Positions 31,774-41,142 of a DNA stretch of 64,000 bases are shown here, piece by piece (position 1 is the stretch's first letter; each line of letters opens with the position of its first letter). Source of the stretch: Deltaproteobacteria bacterium. Its GTDB lineage: Bacteria > Desulfobacterota > Binatia > HRBIN30 > CADEER01. The position numbers and the translations under genes are program-made. The notes beneath the pieces were generated by a model. It was not told the origin of the DNA, did not search any database, and was given only the letters and a program-made list of their open reading frames with translations. The DNA lies in contig JAJCZJ010000126.1 of NCBI GenBank assembly GCA_029262455.1, positions 39,696 to 103,695 on the forward strand, in the 5' to 3' direction.

Positions 31774-32316
31774 ATGAATCCCTGGCACGATCTTGCGACG
31801 TTCTATGACGAATCCGACGGAATCTTTTGCGCGGTCGTTGAGATTCCAAAGGGCTCGAAGGTCAAGTACGAGCTCGACAAGACCAGCGGCATGCTCAAGG
31901 TCGATCGAATTCTTCATAGTTCGGTTGTTTACCCGGCCAATTATGGGTTCATTCCGAGAACGTATTGCGACGACTGTGACCCGCTCGACGTGTTGGTTAT
32001 AAACAGTGAGGCGGTGCAGCCTCTCAGCCTCTTGCGCGCCAGGGCGATTGGCCTCATGTGCATGGACGACGAGCAGAAAGCGGACGACAAGATCATTGCC
32101 GTTCATGTCGATGACCCTGCTTTCTCCGACTATCAGGATCTTGCCGAGCTACCGAGACATGTGGGAGCGGAGATCTCGCGATTCTTCGAAGACTACAAGG
32201 CGCTCGAGAACAAGTCCGTGCGCGTAGAGGAGCTCCTGGGAGCGCCCCATGCGCGGGAAACCATCGATCGGGCGGTGGCTTTCTACCTCGCCGAGTTTGC
32301 CGGGGAAGTCTGTTGA
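31774..32316 (+). CDS. ppa: Inorganic pyrophosphatase (family I)
   Basis: VVEIPKGSKVKYELDKTSGMLKVDRILHSSVVYPANYGFIPRTYCDDCDPLDVLVI. Confidence 0.95.
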   Translation: MNPWHDLATFYDESDGIFCAVVEIPKGSKVKYELDKTSGMLKVDRILHSSVVYPANYGFIPRTYCDDCDPLDVLVINSEAVQPLSLLRARAIGLMCMDDEQKADDKIIAVHVDDPAFSDYQDLAELPRHVGAEISRFFEDYKALENKSVRVEELLGAPHARETIDRAVAFYLAEFAGEVC

Positions 32317-32489
32317 CAGTCGAGGTGAGTCTTCGGAATCGTTGGAGGTTGTCGGTATTGGCTTCGCTCGCATCGGGACGATGGGGGGCTCAGGGAGAAG
32401 ATGCTTCTGTAGAGATCTGTTGACCCACGGGTTGGGATTCTTTGTCGTGCCTTTGACCGTGGGCGTCTAGTTTCCGTAAGGTTTGCGCT

Positions 32490-33737
32490 ATGTCCGAACG
32501 CCGCCGTCTTCCAGTTGCCGAGATGAACATGACGATCATGACCGCGATCGTCTTCTTCTTGTACTTCGCAGTGGCTTTCAATGGAGGCAGTCTGATTCCG
32601 GGGCCTGGGTCAGATTGGCGTGGGTTCCTTGCCGCGATCACGCCGACGGTTGGCGCGGCGCTGGTCTTTCTCGGATGGTTTGGGTTCCAGGTTTTGCTCG
32701 AGCGACTGTTGCCGGCGCGCATTGTCGAGGGTACGCCTCTGCCCGACGGATCTCGCCTCAGCTACCGCATCAACGGGCTGCTGGCGATGGTCGTAACCTT
32801 GGTTTTGGTCGGTGTTGGCTACGCTTCTGGCTGGCTGCCGATCGCTCTGATCCTTCCGAACTTCGGTGCCTTGCTCAGTGTCGCAACGATCTTCTCCTTC
32901 GCCCTGTCGCTGTTTCTGTGGTGGTGGGGAAAGGCGCGCCCGGGCGGCCCTAGCAAGATCTCGGGTAATTTTGCCCGTGATTACTTCTATGGCACCGCAT
33001 TGAATCCGCGCACTCCGCCTGTGACTGGCTTTGACTGGAAGTTTTTTTGCGAGTGCCGTCCGGGTTTGATCGGCTGGATCGTGATCGACCTGGGACTCGC
33101 TGCCGCACAGTTCGAGAAGTATGGCGAGGTTTCGATCAGCATGTGTGCGGTCATCGCTCTGCAGATGGCGTACGTCTTCAATAATTTTCGCAACGAAGCG
33201 TGGTTGCTCACGACGATCGACATTCAGAGCGAGCGCTTTGGGTGGATGTTGGTTTTTGGCGATCTCGTGTTGGTGCCAGGGACGTACTGCTTGCAGGCGT
33301 TTTGGCTGGTCGACCACTTTCGCGACCCGTCGCCGCTCTACATCGGTGCGGTTCTACTGTTCGGCCTCACCGGATTCGTCATCTTCATCGATTCGAATCT
33401 GCAGAAGGCGCGCTTCCGTCGTGATCCGGACAAGTGCGTGATCTGGGGCAAGCCGGCGCAGTCGATGCCGACGGCGCGTGGGACGCGGCTGCTGCTTTCT
33501 GGCTACTGGGGCATGGCACGGCATGTGAATTATTTCGGCGATTGGATGATCGCGCTGTCGTTTGGGCTCTGTGCCGGGTTTGGTTCACTCGTTCCGTATT
33601 TTTATCCGTTTTGGTTTGCTTTCCTGCTGGTGACGCGGGAGCGGCGCGATGACCGTTGGTGTGCGAAGAAGTACGGCGACGATTGGGATGAGTACCGCGC
33701 ACGGGTGCCATCGAGGATTGTTCCCGGAATCTATTGA
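32490..33737 (+). CDS. ERG4/ERG24 family sterol C14/C24 (or C7) reductase homolog
   Basis: Multi-TM; FYGTALNPRTPPVTGFDWKFFCECRPGLIGW, LLLSGYWGMARHVNYFGDWMIALS, RDDRWCAKKYGDDWDEYRARVPSRIVPGIY = family C-terminal signature. Confidence 0.9.
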   Translation: MSERRRLPVAEMNMTIMTAIVFFLYFAVAFNGGSLIPGPGSDWRGFLAAITPTVGAALVFLGWFGFQVLLERLLPARIVEGTPLPDGSRLSYRINGLLAMVVTLVLVGVGYASGWLPIALILPNFGALLSVATIFSFALSLFLWWWGKARPGGPSKISGNFARDYFYGTALNPRTPPVTGFDWKFFCECRPGLIGWIVIDLGLAAAQFEKYGEVSISMCAVIALQMAYVFNNFRNEAWLLTTIDIQSERFGWMLVFGDLVLVPGTYCLQAFWLVDHFRDPSPLYIGAVLLFGLTGFVIFIDSNLQKARFRRDPDKCVIWGKPAQSMPTARGTRLLLSGYWGMARHVNYFGDWMIALSFGLCAGFGSLVPYFYPFWFAFLLVTRERRDDRWCAKKYGDDWDEYRARVPSRIVPGIY

Positions 33738-33759
33738 GCACGATTGGAGAGCTGTCGCG

Positions 33760-34113
33760 ATGAAGCGCACGAGTGGGCTCGTTTACTCGAGCGAGACCGG
33801 GCGAGCCTGCCCCAAGTGCGGCTGGCCGTTGAAGAATTGTCAGTGCTCGAAGCAGACGTCGGTTCCTTCGGGCGACGGCATCGTCCGGATTAGCCGCGAA
33901 ACGAAGGGGCGCAAAGGCAAGGGCGTGTCGATCATCTCCGGGGTGCCGCTTGCGCCGGAGCAACTGGTTGCGCTCGGCAAGGAGCTCAAAAAGAAGTGCG
34001 GCGCTGGCGGCACTGTTCGCGATGGAGTGATCGAGATCCAGGGCGATCATCGCGATGCACTCGTGCAGGCCCTCGAGCAGCGCGGGTGGAAAGTCAGGAA
34101 AGCAGGCGGCTAG
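33760..34113 (+). CDS. SUI1/YciH-type translation initiation factor homolog with N-terminal Cys cluster
   Basis: LVYSSETGRACPKCGWPLKNCQC...KGRKGKGVSIISGV...LKKKCGAGGTVRDGVIEIQGDHRDALVQALEQRGWKV. Confidence 0.95.
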   Translation: MKRTSGLVYSSETGRACPKCGWPLKNCQCSKQTSVPSGDGIVRISRETKGRKGKGVSIISGVPLAPEQLVALGKELKKKCGAGGTVRDGVIEIQGDHRDALVQALEQRGWKVRKAGG

Positions 34114-34330
34114 TCGTTTTTTTGAAGAACAGGGGCACGCCCTGCAACTGCTCTTTCGCCGGCGCGCCTGTTCTCAACGGACAGCGAACGTCCGAACTTT
34201 GCCGCACCGCACCGGTGCTCAGCGCATTTGGGCTGGCTTCCAGATGCTTCGTTCGAAGGCATGCTCGTTGCGATGGTTTGGTGCCGTAGCACGAACGGCT
34301 GCTCGTATAGCAGTTGCTGGAGCATCGGAT

Positions 34331-36238
34331 ATGGCAAGGCGCAATTACTCAAACTGGTATGTCATGCCGCGTGGAGCGCTCGAGCTGGGTACGGCCTCAA
34401 AGTACCTGGCTTCCGAGGGACCTTCGACGGACTACTTCGTCACGGACGCGGAGCTGGTGCAGTTCAACCACGAGTCGGCACGGTCGAGAATTCGTTCGAT
34501 CAGCTTTCTCTTGTTGGTTGCGTTTGCCGTAGAGTATGGCGTCGAAGGCGGCGCGGCTCCTCTTGGCGTGTCCCTTTGGGGGCTTACGGGCCCCTGTGTG
34601 ATCGGGTTGCTGCTCTCTTTCGCTGTCCTATCGGGGTCTTGGAACCATCGGGCTCCGTGGAGTGCCTACTACATCCAGATGGCGGTAGACCTGATCATTT
34701 TGACCGCTGGGATCCACGCGTCGGCGAGCGGCCCCGCGGCGATTGCGGCGAGGATCATCTACGTAACGATCATCGTCCCGCCCAATCTCATTTCGCTTCG
34801 GTCTGGGATCGTGGCGACGGTCGGCGCAATCCTATCGCATTTGGTGCTCATCGCCCTTGAATATGGAGTAGCCGTTGAGTCGTTCTTTGCCGGGGCTCCC
34901 ATTGTTCCGGTGGTTTCCTTCATCCTCGTTGCCCTCATGGCGTCGGCTTACGGAGGCTATATCGGGGAAAGCAACGGGAAGTTGCTACAGCTTGCGGAGA
35001 ATCTGGAACACAGTAGGACCCGGCTGGCCAGTTTGCTCAATCTTGCGCAGTCGCTGAACTCTTCGTCGGAAGCCGAGGATCTGTTCGCCTTGGTCAACAC
35101 TTCGGCGTTGCGAGAATTTCGAGCGGATTGGTGTGCAACCTACCGCGTCGACATGGGCCGCGGAGTGTTGACGCTTGCGACCGCCAGTGACGGGGGGCGT
35201 GTGGCGGCGCCGCCGGAACTGGCGATTGCAGAGTGGCCTTACTTCGAACGAATGGCCCGCGATGCGGTGATCTTTCTGGGGCCCGAAGATGAGCCGATCG
35301 ATTGGTTGCCCTGTCCCGACGGGCTCTCGACTTTCGTACTTGCGGGGTTGATTCGTCGCGGTGAACCGCTGGGGTTCCTCGTGCTCGGCTACCGCGGTGA
35401 TCGGCCGAGCTTTAATGAGGTCGAAATCGAGCAAATCTCGGCGGTTGCCGAACACGCGACCTCGGCTCTACACAATGTACAGCTTCTCGAAGAAGCGCGC
35501 GAGGCAAGCGCAATGAAGTCGGAGTTTCTTTCGACGGTCTCACACGAGCTACGGACACCACTCAATGTGATCCTGGGGTACGCCAGTATCCTTCATGAGG
35601 AAGGGGTGGGGCCGCTCAATGCCGAGCAGCGCGATCTATTCGAGCGCATTGATGCTCAGGCACGCGACCTCAATGAACTCATCGAGTCGGTGTTGAGAGT
35701 TGGGCAAATCGAGAACGGGCGCGACCAGGTCGTCTCGACGTTGGTCGACGTCGGTCGTCTGAGGTCCACGATTGCCACTTCTGTTGAGAACCTACCGTGC
35801 CCGGAAGGCGTGCGATTATGCTGGCGTGGTGGCGAGAACCTTTGCGGAGAGATTGAGACTGACGAATCGAAGGTTGCCTTGGTGGTGCGCAATCTGATCG
35901 GCAATGCCTTCAAGTTCACCAACGAGGGCGAGGTCGTCGTGACGTTCGAAGCCGATGAGGAAGAGCTGATGATCAACGTGGCGGACAGTGGTCCGGGGAT
36001 TGCCGAGGAGCAGATGCCGCGTATTTTCGAGATGTTTCGGCAGGCCGAGCGAGATCCAGGGGCGCCGCATCCCAAGGGAGTCGGGCTCGGCCTGTACATT
36101 GTTGACCAGACCGTGCGCCGCCTCGGTGGGACCATCGAAGTATCGAGCGAGCTCGGTGTCGGGACGACGTTTTCGGTGCGCCTCGGAGGCTTTGTCTCAC
36201 TCGGGACTGGTCGCGCCGCCCTGGCGGCCTCGGCCTGA
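34331..36238 (+). CDS. Membrane sensor histidine kinase (TM region, GAF-like, HisKA, HATPase)
   Basis: FLSTVSHELRTPLNVILGYASIL; VVRNLIGNAFKFTNEG; DSGPGIAEEQMPRIFEMF; GVGLGLYIV. ORF opens at 34055 but ATG 34331 fits better. Confidence 0.9.
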   Translation: MARRNYSNWYVMPRGALELGTASKYLASEGPSTDYFVTDAELVQFNHESARSRIRSISFLLLVAFAVEYGVEGGAAPLGVSLWGLTGPCVIGLLLSFAVLSGSWNHRAPWSAYYIQMAVDLIILTAGIHASASGPAAIAARIIYVTIIVPPNLISLRSGIVATVGAILSHLVLIALEYGVAVESFFAGAPIVPVVSFILVALMASAYGGYIGESNGKLLQLAENLEHSRTRLASLLNLAQSLNSSSEAEDLFALVNTSALREFRADWCATYRVDMGRGVLTLATASDGGRVAAPPELAIAEWPYFERMARDAVIFLGPEDEPIDWLPCPDGLSTFVLAGLIRRGEPLGFLVLGYRGDRPSFNEVEIEQISAVAEHATSALHNVQLLEEAREASAMKSEFLSTVSHELRTPLNVILGYASILHEEGVGPLNAEQRDLFERIDAQARDLNELIESVLRVGQIENGRDQVVSTLVDVGRLRSTIATSVENLPCPEGVRLCWRGGENLCGEIETDESKVALVVRNLIGNAFKFTNEGEVVVTFEADEEELMINVADSGPGIAEEQMPRIFEMFRQAERDPGAPHPKGVGLGLYIVDQTVRRLGGTIEVSSELGVGTTFSVRLGGFVSLGTGRAALAASA

Positions 36239-36309
36239 GTCAAGTCGGCCGCCGCTCCCTGCGGTGGCGGGGTGATCCAATGATGCGCTGCTACGAAGAG
36301 GGCGTGTCC

Positions 36310-37554
36310 TCAAGCTGCGACGTTGGAGCGCTTGAGCTTGTAGCGGATCGGTAGATGCTTCATGCCGCCCACCAGCGCAGAGTGCAGGCGGTCGACCGGT
36401 CCCGTCAGCTCGATCTCGGCGATTCTCGGCAGTAGATGGCGGTACGCGAACTCCATTTCGAGTCGCGCGACGTGTGCGCCCAAACAAAAGTGCTCACCGG
36501 TCCCGAATGCGAGGTGTGGATTGGGCGAACGGTCGACGCGAAACGAGAATGGATCTTCGAACACGTCTTCGTCGCGGTTGGCCGACGGATAGAAGAGAGC
36601 GAGAGCTTCGCCTGCTTTGATGGTCTTGTCCCGGAGCTTGAAGTCTCGACTGGCAGTTCGCCCGAAGTGAATGATCGGACTGGTCCAGCGGATGATCTCT
36701 TCGACCGCAGAAGGTATCAGACTCGGGTCGGCCTGGAGCTTGCGCAGCTGATCCTGGTGCTGGATTAGCGCCAACATCCCGCCCGAGGTTGCGTTGCGCG
36801 TCGTCTCGTTGCCGGCGACGACGATGATCAGGCAGAAGGTGAGAATGTCCATCTCCGGCAATGGCTTGCCGTCGACTTCGAGCGAGCTGAACATTGAAGT
36901 GAGGTCGTCGGAAGGATTCTTTTTCTTCTCTTTGACCAAGTCTGTGAAGTACATGAACAACTCGGTCATGGTTTCCATCGCCGCTTCGGCCGAGGTTTTG
37001 CCCTCCACCTGGAAGTCGGGGTCTTCTGCCCCGATGATCCGATTGGTCCAATCGAACAGAAGATTCCAGTCCGCCTTTGGCACGCCGAGCAGCCAAGCGA
37101 TGACGGCGATCGGCAAAGGTGCGGAGACCTTCTCGACGAAATCGCATTCGCCCTCGTCGCTTTCCTCGACGAGCGCATCGACGATTTCGCGAGCGATGAC
37201 TTCGATCTCGTGATGCCACGGTCGCAGTCGGCCGGGAGTGAAGCGCTTGTTGATGAGCTTGCGGTAGATCCCGTGCTTTGGCGGATCGAGTTGGATCAGG
37301 GTTGGCGGAAAGTCATCCGGATTCTCGTCTTTGTGTTGGATGACCAGACGAGGGCCACTTTGAAAGTCGTTCGGGTGCCGGCCGACGGTGACGATATCCT
37401 CGTATTTGGTGACCGCCCAAAACGGAATGCCCTCGGTGCGATCGAACCAGTGAACAGGCTCTTCTTTGCGCAACCGAGTCCAAAGCTCGTGAGGATATCC
37501 GTGCTCTGCGTAGTGAGCTGGGTGTACGAAGTTGAAGTCCGCCGGCACTGTCAT
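36310..37554 (-). CDS. Cytochrome P450
   Basis: I-helix VAGNETTRNA; ExxR in AVEEIIRW region; heme loop FGTGEHFCLGAHVARLE. Confidence 0.95.
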   Translation of the reverse strand: MTVPADFNFVHPAHYAEHGYPHELWTRLRKEEPVHWFDRTEGIPFWAVTKYEDIVTVGRHPNDFQSGPRLVIQHKDENPDDFPPTLIQLDPPKHGIYRKLINKRFTPGRLRPWHHEIEVIAREIVDALVEESDEGECDFVEKVSAPLPIAVIAWLLGVPKADWNLLFDWTNRIIGAEDPDFQVEGKTSAEAAMETMTELFMYFTDLVKEKKKNPSDDLTSMFSSLEVDGKPLPEMDILTFCLIIVVAGNETTRNATSGGMLALIQHQDQLRKLQADPSLIPSAVEEIIRWTSPIIHFGRTASRDFKLRDKTIKAGEALALFYPSANRDEDVFEDPFSFRVDRSPNPHLAFGTGEHFCLGAHVARLEMEFAYRHLLPRIAEIELTGPVDRLHSALVGGMKHLPIRYKLKRSNVAA

Positions 37555-37672
37555 GGGTCCGCTCCGAAAGTGTGAATCCGAGAACTCTAGCGCGGACTCG
37601 CCAAAGGTCCAAGCGCTGATAGCCCCAAGGTGGGTGTGGGCAGTCCCAACGGTATCGAACCAATCGACGTCG

Positions 37673-38722
37673 CTATCGCGGCGGTACCTTCCACGTTTCA
37701 CCGATGGCCAAGATTGGTGCCCGAGCAGGATCTACACCCTCATCTTTGATGACGACACGGAGATCTTTGGCGGCCTGATCGATCGGCTCGTGGGTCAGAT
37801 CGAAGGTTCCCCAGTGCATCGGGAGCATATATCTCGCGCCGAGGTCGAGAAATGCCTGATAGGCCTCGCGCGGGTTGACGTGTTGGTAGGCCATGAACCA
37901 GCGCGGTTCGTAAGCGCCGATTGGCAGCAGGGCGACATCGATTTCGAACACTCGACCGTACTCGGCGAAGCCGTGGAAGTAGCCGGTGTCACCGGCGAAG
38001 TAGTAGCGATGTTCACCGGAGTCGAGCAGCCACGAGCACCATAGGCTGGCGTTGGAGGAGAACCCAAAGCGCCGCGACCAATGTTGCGACGGCAAACAGG
38101 TGATGCTCCAACGGCCGCGCCTTGCGGTCTCCCACCAATCGAGCTCGGTGACGTTGGGGCGGCCGCGGTCGCGGAACCAATCCGCGAGTCCCGCCGGGAC
38201 GAACCAGTGAACCGTCTCGGGCAAGTTGTCGACTGCGAAGGCGTCGAGATGATCGTAGTGGCTGTGTGAGATGACGGCGAACGCATCGCTCGGCACCGCT
38301 TCGATTGGAATGCCGGGAGGAAAAGCGCGCGCCGGTACCAGTGCCCGCTTGCCGAAGTGGGGATCGGTGAGCACGACGTCGTCGCCGTCGTGGATGGCGA
38401 AGCTAGCATGGCCGATCCAGGTGATCTCGGGCTGCGCCGCGATGCCACTCAAACTCGCGCCGTCATTGTCGATCGTCTCGACCTGCGGCGGTCCCGCGGA
38501 TTTGAATGGGCTCCTAGAGAGGACGAATTTCATGAGATCGATGAATCCGGTCGGCATCGGGTGCCACGGATTGAAGTACCGCCCGTTTCGCTGGTGCTCG
38601 GCGTAGAGCGATTCGCGTGTGGCCGCTGGTACCTCGACGTCTTCGTCCGGTGAATAGGAGAAGCCGAAGGGGAAGCCGCTGAACGCCAGGCTTGTTGCAA
38701 TCAGGACGAGAATCGGACGCAT
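37673..38722 (-). CDS. MBL-fold metal-dependent hydrolase, NAPE-PLD/UlaG-like
   Basis: ERYFNPW-like NGRYFNPWHP; TWIGHASFAIH; ISHSHYDHLDAFAVD; YYFAGDTGYFHGF. Confidence 0.88.
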   Translation of the reverse strand: MRPILVLIATSLAFSGFPFGFSYSPDEDVEVPAATRESLYAEHQRNGRYFNPWHPMPTGFIDLMKFVLSRSPFKSAGPPQVETIDNDGASLSGIAAQPEITWIGHASFAIHDGDDVVLTDPHFGKRALVPARAFPPGIPIEAVPSDAFAVISHSHYDHLDAFAVDNLPETVHWFVPAGLADWFRDRGRPNVTELDWWETARRGRWSITCLPSQHWSRRFGFSSNASLWCSWLLDSGEHRYYFAGDTGYFHGFAEYGRVFEIDVALLPIGAYEPRWFMAYQHVNPREAYQAFLDLGARYMLPMHWGTFDLTHEPIDQAAKDLRVVIKDEGVDPARAPILAIGETWKVPPR

Positions 38723-38854
38723 AGACTCAGGCTAGCGAGCTGGGTGCCGCGACGCCAGTCTGAGATTGCCGGGCAACCGCCCCGGTGGTTGTCCGATTGA
38801 CCAAGCAAGCGCATTCGGCGACAAGGACACGGTTCCGGGAAGGGGATAGATAAA

Positions 38855-39853
38855 ATGATGCGATCCATGATGCGAGTTCATGCGACCCACTTGGGCCTGG
38901 TAGCGGCTATGAGCATTCTGGTGGCTTGTGGCGACGACGACGGCGGCGGTGCGCCGGCCGCTACACCGACCGCGACACCGTCCTTGACAGTCGCGCCGAC
39001 AGCGACTCCGGTGCCGGCGCCGGATCTAATTACATTTGAAAGCTTTGACCTGCGCCCGGAAGGGATCGAGTACGACGTGTTCCGCGGGCAGTTCGTCGTC
39101 GGATCGACGACTCAGGGGGCGATCCAGAATGTCAGCGACGACGGTACGCTCTCTACGGTGATCGCGGACCCTGGTTTGGCGAGCACGGTCGGTACGCATC
39201 TGGATCGCGAAAGCGGACTTTTGTACGTGGCGGGCGCATTCTCTGAAACCAACAAGATTGGCCTTGGGGTCTACGATCTCGAAGCGGGGGAAGTTGTTCG
39301 TGTTGTCGACCTTTCACCCGTAGCGCCAGTCGATCGGCCGCACCTTGCCAACGATGTCGTCGTCGACAGCGCTGGTACAGCGTATGTCACGGACACTTTT
39401 GCCGGCGCGGTCTACGCGGTTGCGGCAGGGACCGTATCGGTGCTGCTGGCGGACCCTGCACTCTCGCTCGCCAATGGTATTGAGATCGTCAACGACGAAG
39501 TGTTGTTGGTGGCGCGCATTGGTGGGACGAACCTGGTGCGGATTCCCATCGACGATCCCGAATCGTTCGAGTTGGTGGCTTCTGATGTCGATGTCTCTGG
39601 TGATGGGATCATCTTTACGCCAGAGGGTGATCTGGTCGTGGTGACGATTGGCGGGCCGGCGTCGGTCATCCTCCTGAGCAGCGACGACGACTGGCGCACC
39701 GCCTCGTTGGAGGGGACGTGGGATAGCTCACAAGTCGTCGGCACGACGCCGACGACGGCGGCGATCCGCGGCAACGACGTGTTCGTCGTTTTTGCGCGCG
39801 TTTTGGAGAACGACGTCAGTCGCTACGACATTGAGCGAGTCGAGTTCGAGTGA
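38855..39853 (+). CDS. Lipoprotein with Asp/Gly and Thr/Pro linker followed by SMP-30/beta-propeller-like domain
   Basis: Lipobox ILVACGDDDGGG; TPTATPSLTVAPTATPVPAP; DLRPEGIEYDVFRGQFVVGSTTQGAI...LANDVVVDSAGTAYVTDTFAGAVY. Confidence 0.75.
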   Translation: MMRSMMRVHATHLGLVAAMSILVACGDDDGGGAPAATPTATPSLTVAPTATPVPAPDLITFESFDLRPEGIEYDVFRGQFVVGSTTQGAIQNVSDDGTLSTVIADPGLASTVGTHLDRESGLLYVAGAFSETNKIGLGVYDLEAGEVVRVVDLSPVAPVDRPHLANDVVVDSAGTAYVTDTFAGAVYAVAAGTVSVLLADPALSLANGIEIVNDEVLLVARIGGTNLVRIPIDDPESFELVASDVDVSGDGIIFTPEGDLVVVTIGGPASVILLSSDDDWRTASLEGTWDSSQVVGTTPTTAAIRGNDVFVVFARVLENDVSRYDIERVEFE

Positions 39854-41109
39854 TGTCGACAAAGAATCGTAGCGAAAGAAAGAGTGTTGCGATGTCCGAG
39901 GCGAAGCGGCTCGGCTTTGATCCGGACCGGTTGGCTCGGGTCGATGCCCATCTCCTCGAGAACTACATCGCACCCGGCAAGATCGCCGGTGCGCTGACGC
40001 TGGTCGCTCGCGGCGGCGAAGTGGCCCACCTGTCGCCACTCGGCTTGATGGATATCGAGCGCGGCAAGGCGATGCGCGACGATACGATTTTTCGCATTTA
40101 TTCAATGACGAAGCCGATTACTTCCGTCGCTCTCATGATGTTGTTTGAGGAGGGACGTTTTCGGCTCTCCGATCCGGTGCACAAATTCATTCCGTCGTTT
40201 GCAGACTTGGGTGTGTACTCGATGGGCCAGTACCCGATGTTTGTCACGACACCGGTCGAAAAGCCGATGACGATCCACAACCTGCTGACCCACATGTCGG
40301 GCCTGACCTACGGGTTCATGTACAAGGGGAACGTCGATGCCGCCTATCGCGCCCTCGATATCGATGGCGTCAAGCCTGGTGCAACTCTGGCCGACCGTAT
40401 CGAGACCCTGGCAACGCTTCCTCTCGAATTTTCGCCGGGCGAGGCCTGGAACTATTCCGTTTCGACCGATGTGGTCGGGCACTTGGTCGAGCGAATCTCA
40501 GGCAAGAGTCTCGACGTATTCATACGCGAGCGCATCACTGAACCGCTCGGGATGAAGGACACCGGTTTTACCGTTCGCGATTCTGAGCTCGAGCGGTTTG
40601 CCGCCAACTACACGCGGCGTCCCGACAAGACCTTGAAGCTGATCGACGATCCCTTGGGGGAAAGCTTCTGGACTGGCGAGAAGACATTTTTCTCCGGAGG
40701 CGGCGGGCTGGTGTCGACAGCATCCGATTATCTGCGCTTCTGCAGGGCCATGTTGGGCGGAGGCGAACTCGACGGCGCGCGGATTTTGGGCCGCAAGACG
40801 GTCGAGCTGATGACCTGCAACCACTTGCCCGGAGGGCAGGACCTCACCCAGGTCACGACCGGGCTGTTCTCAGAAGCGGACAACGAAGGCACAGGATTCG
40901 GTCTCGGATTTTCGGTTCATCTCGATCCCGCGCGCAGCGGTTCGCTTGGCTCGCCCGGGGAATTTGCCTGGGGTGGCATGGCCAGTACCGCATTTTGGAT
41001 CGACCCGGTCGAGGATCTGATCGTCGTGTTCATGACGCAGTTGGTGCCGTCGCGAACCTTCGACTTCCGAGGGCAGCTGCGGGGGATTGTGTACTCGTCG
41101 TTGGTCTAG
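39850..41109 (+). CDS. Serine hydrolase, class C beta-lactamase/esterase family (start may be ATG 39892)
   Basis: SxxK motif YSMTKPITSVALMML; YSV in WNYSVSTDVVGHLVE; LLTHMSGLTYGF. Confidence 0.9.
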   Translation: MMSTKNRSERKSVAMSEAKRLGFDPDRLARVDAHLLENYIAPGKIAGALTLVARGGEVAHLSPLGLMDIERGKAMRDDTIFRIYSMTKPITSVALMMLFEEGRFRLSDPVHKFIPSFADLGVYSMGQYPMFVTTPVEKPMTIHNLLTHMSGLTYGFMYKGNVDAAYRALDIDGVKPGATLADRIETLATLPLEFSPGEAWNYSVSTDVVGHLVERISGKSLDVFIRERITEPLGMKDTGFTVRDSELERFAANYTRRPDKTLKLIDDPLGESFWTGEKTFFSGGGGLVSTASDYLRFCRAMLGGGELDGARILGRKTVELMTCNHLPGGQDLTQVTTGLFSEADNEGTGFGLGFSVHLDPARSGSLGSPGEFAWGGMASTAFWIDPVEDLIVVFMTQLVPSRTFDFRGQLRGIVYSSLV

Positions 41110-41142
41110 TGTGGCGGCGATCGTGGTTGGTTCGGTGCCGCG

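Noticed and set aside
38760-38800. GGGCAACC...GGTTGTCC hairpin as a terminator
   Set aside because: One mismatch, short stem and no T tract.
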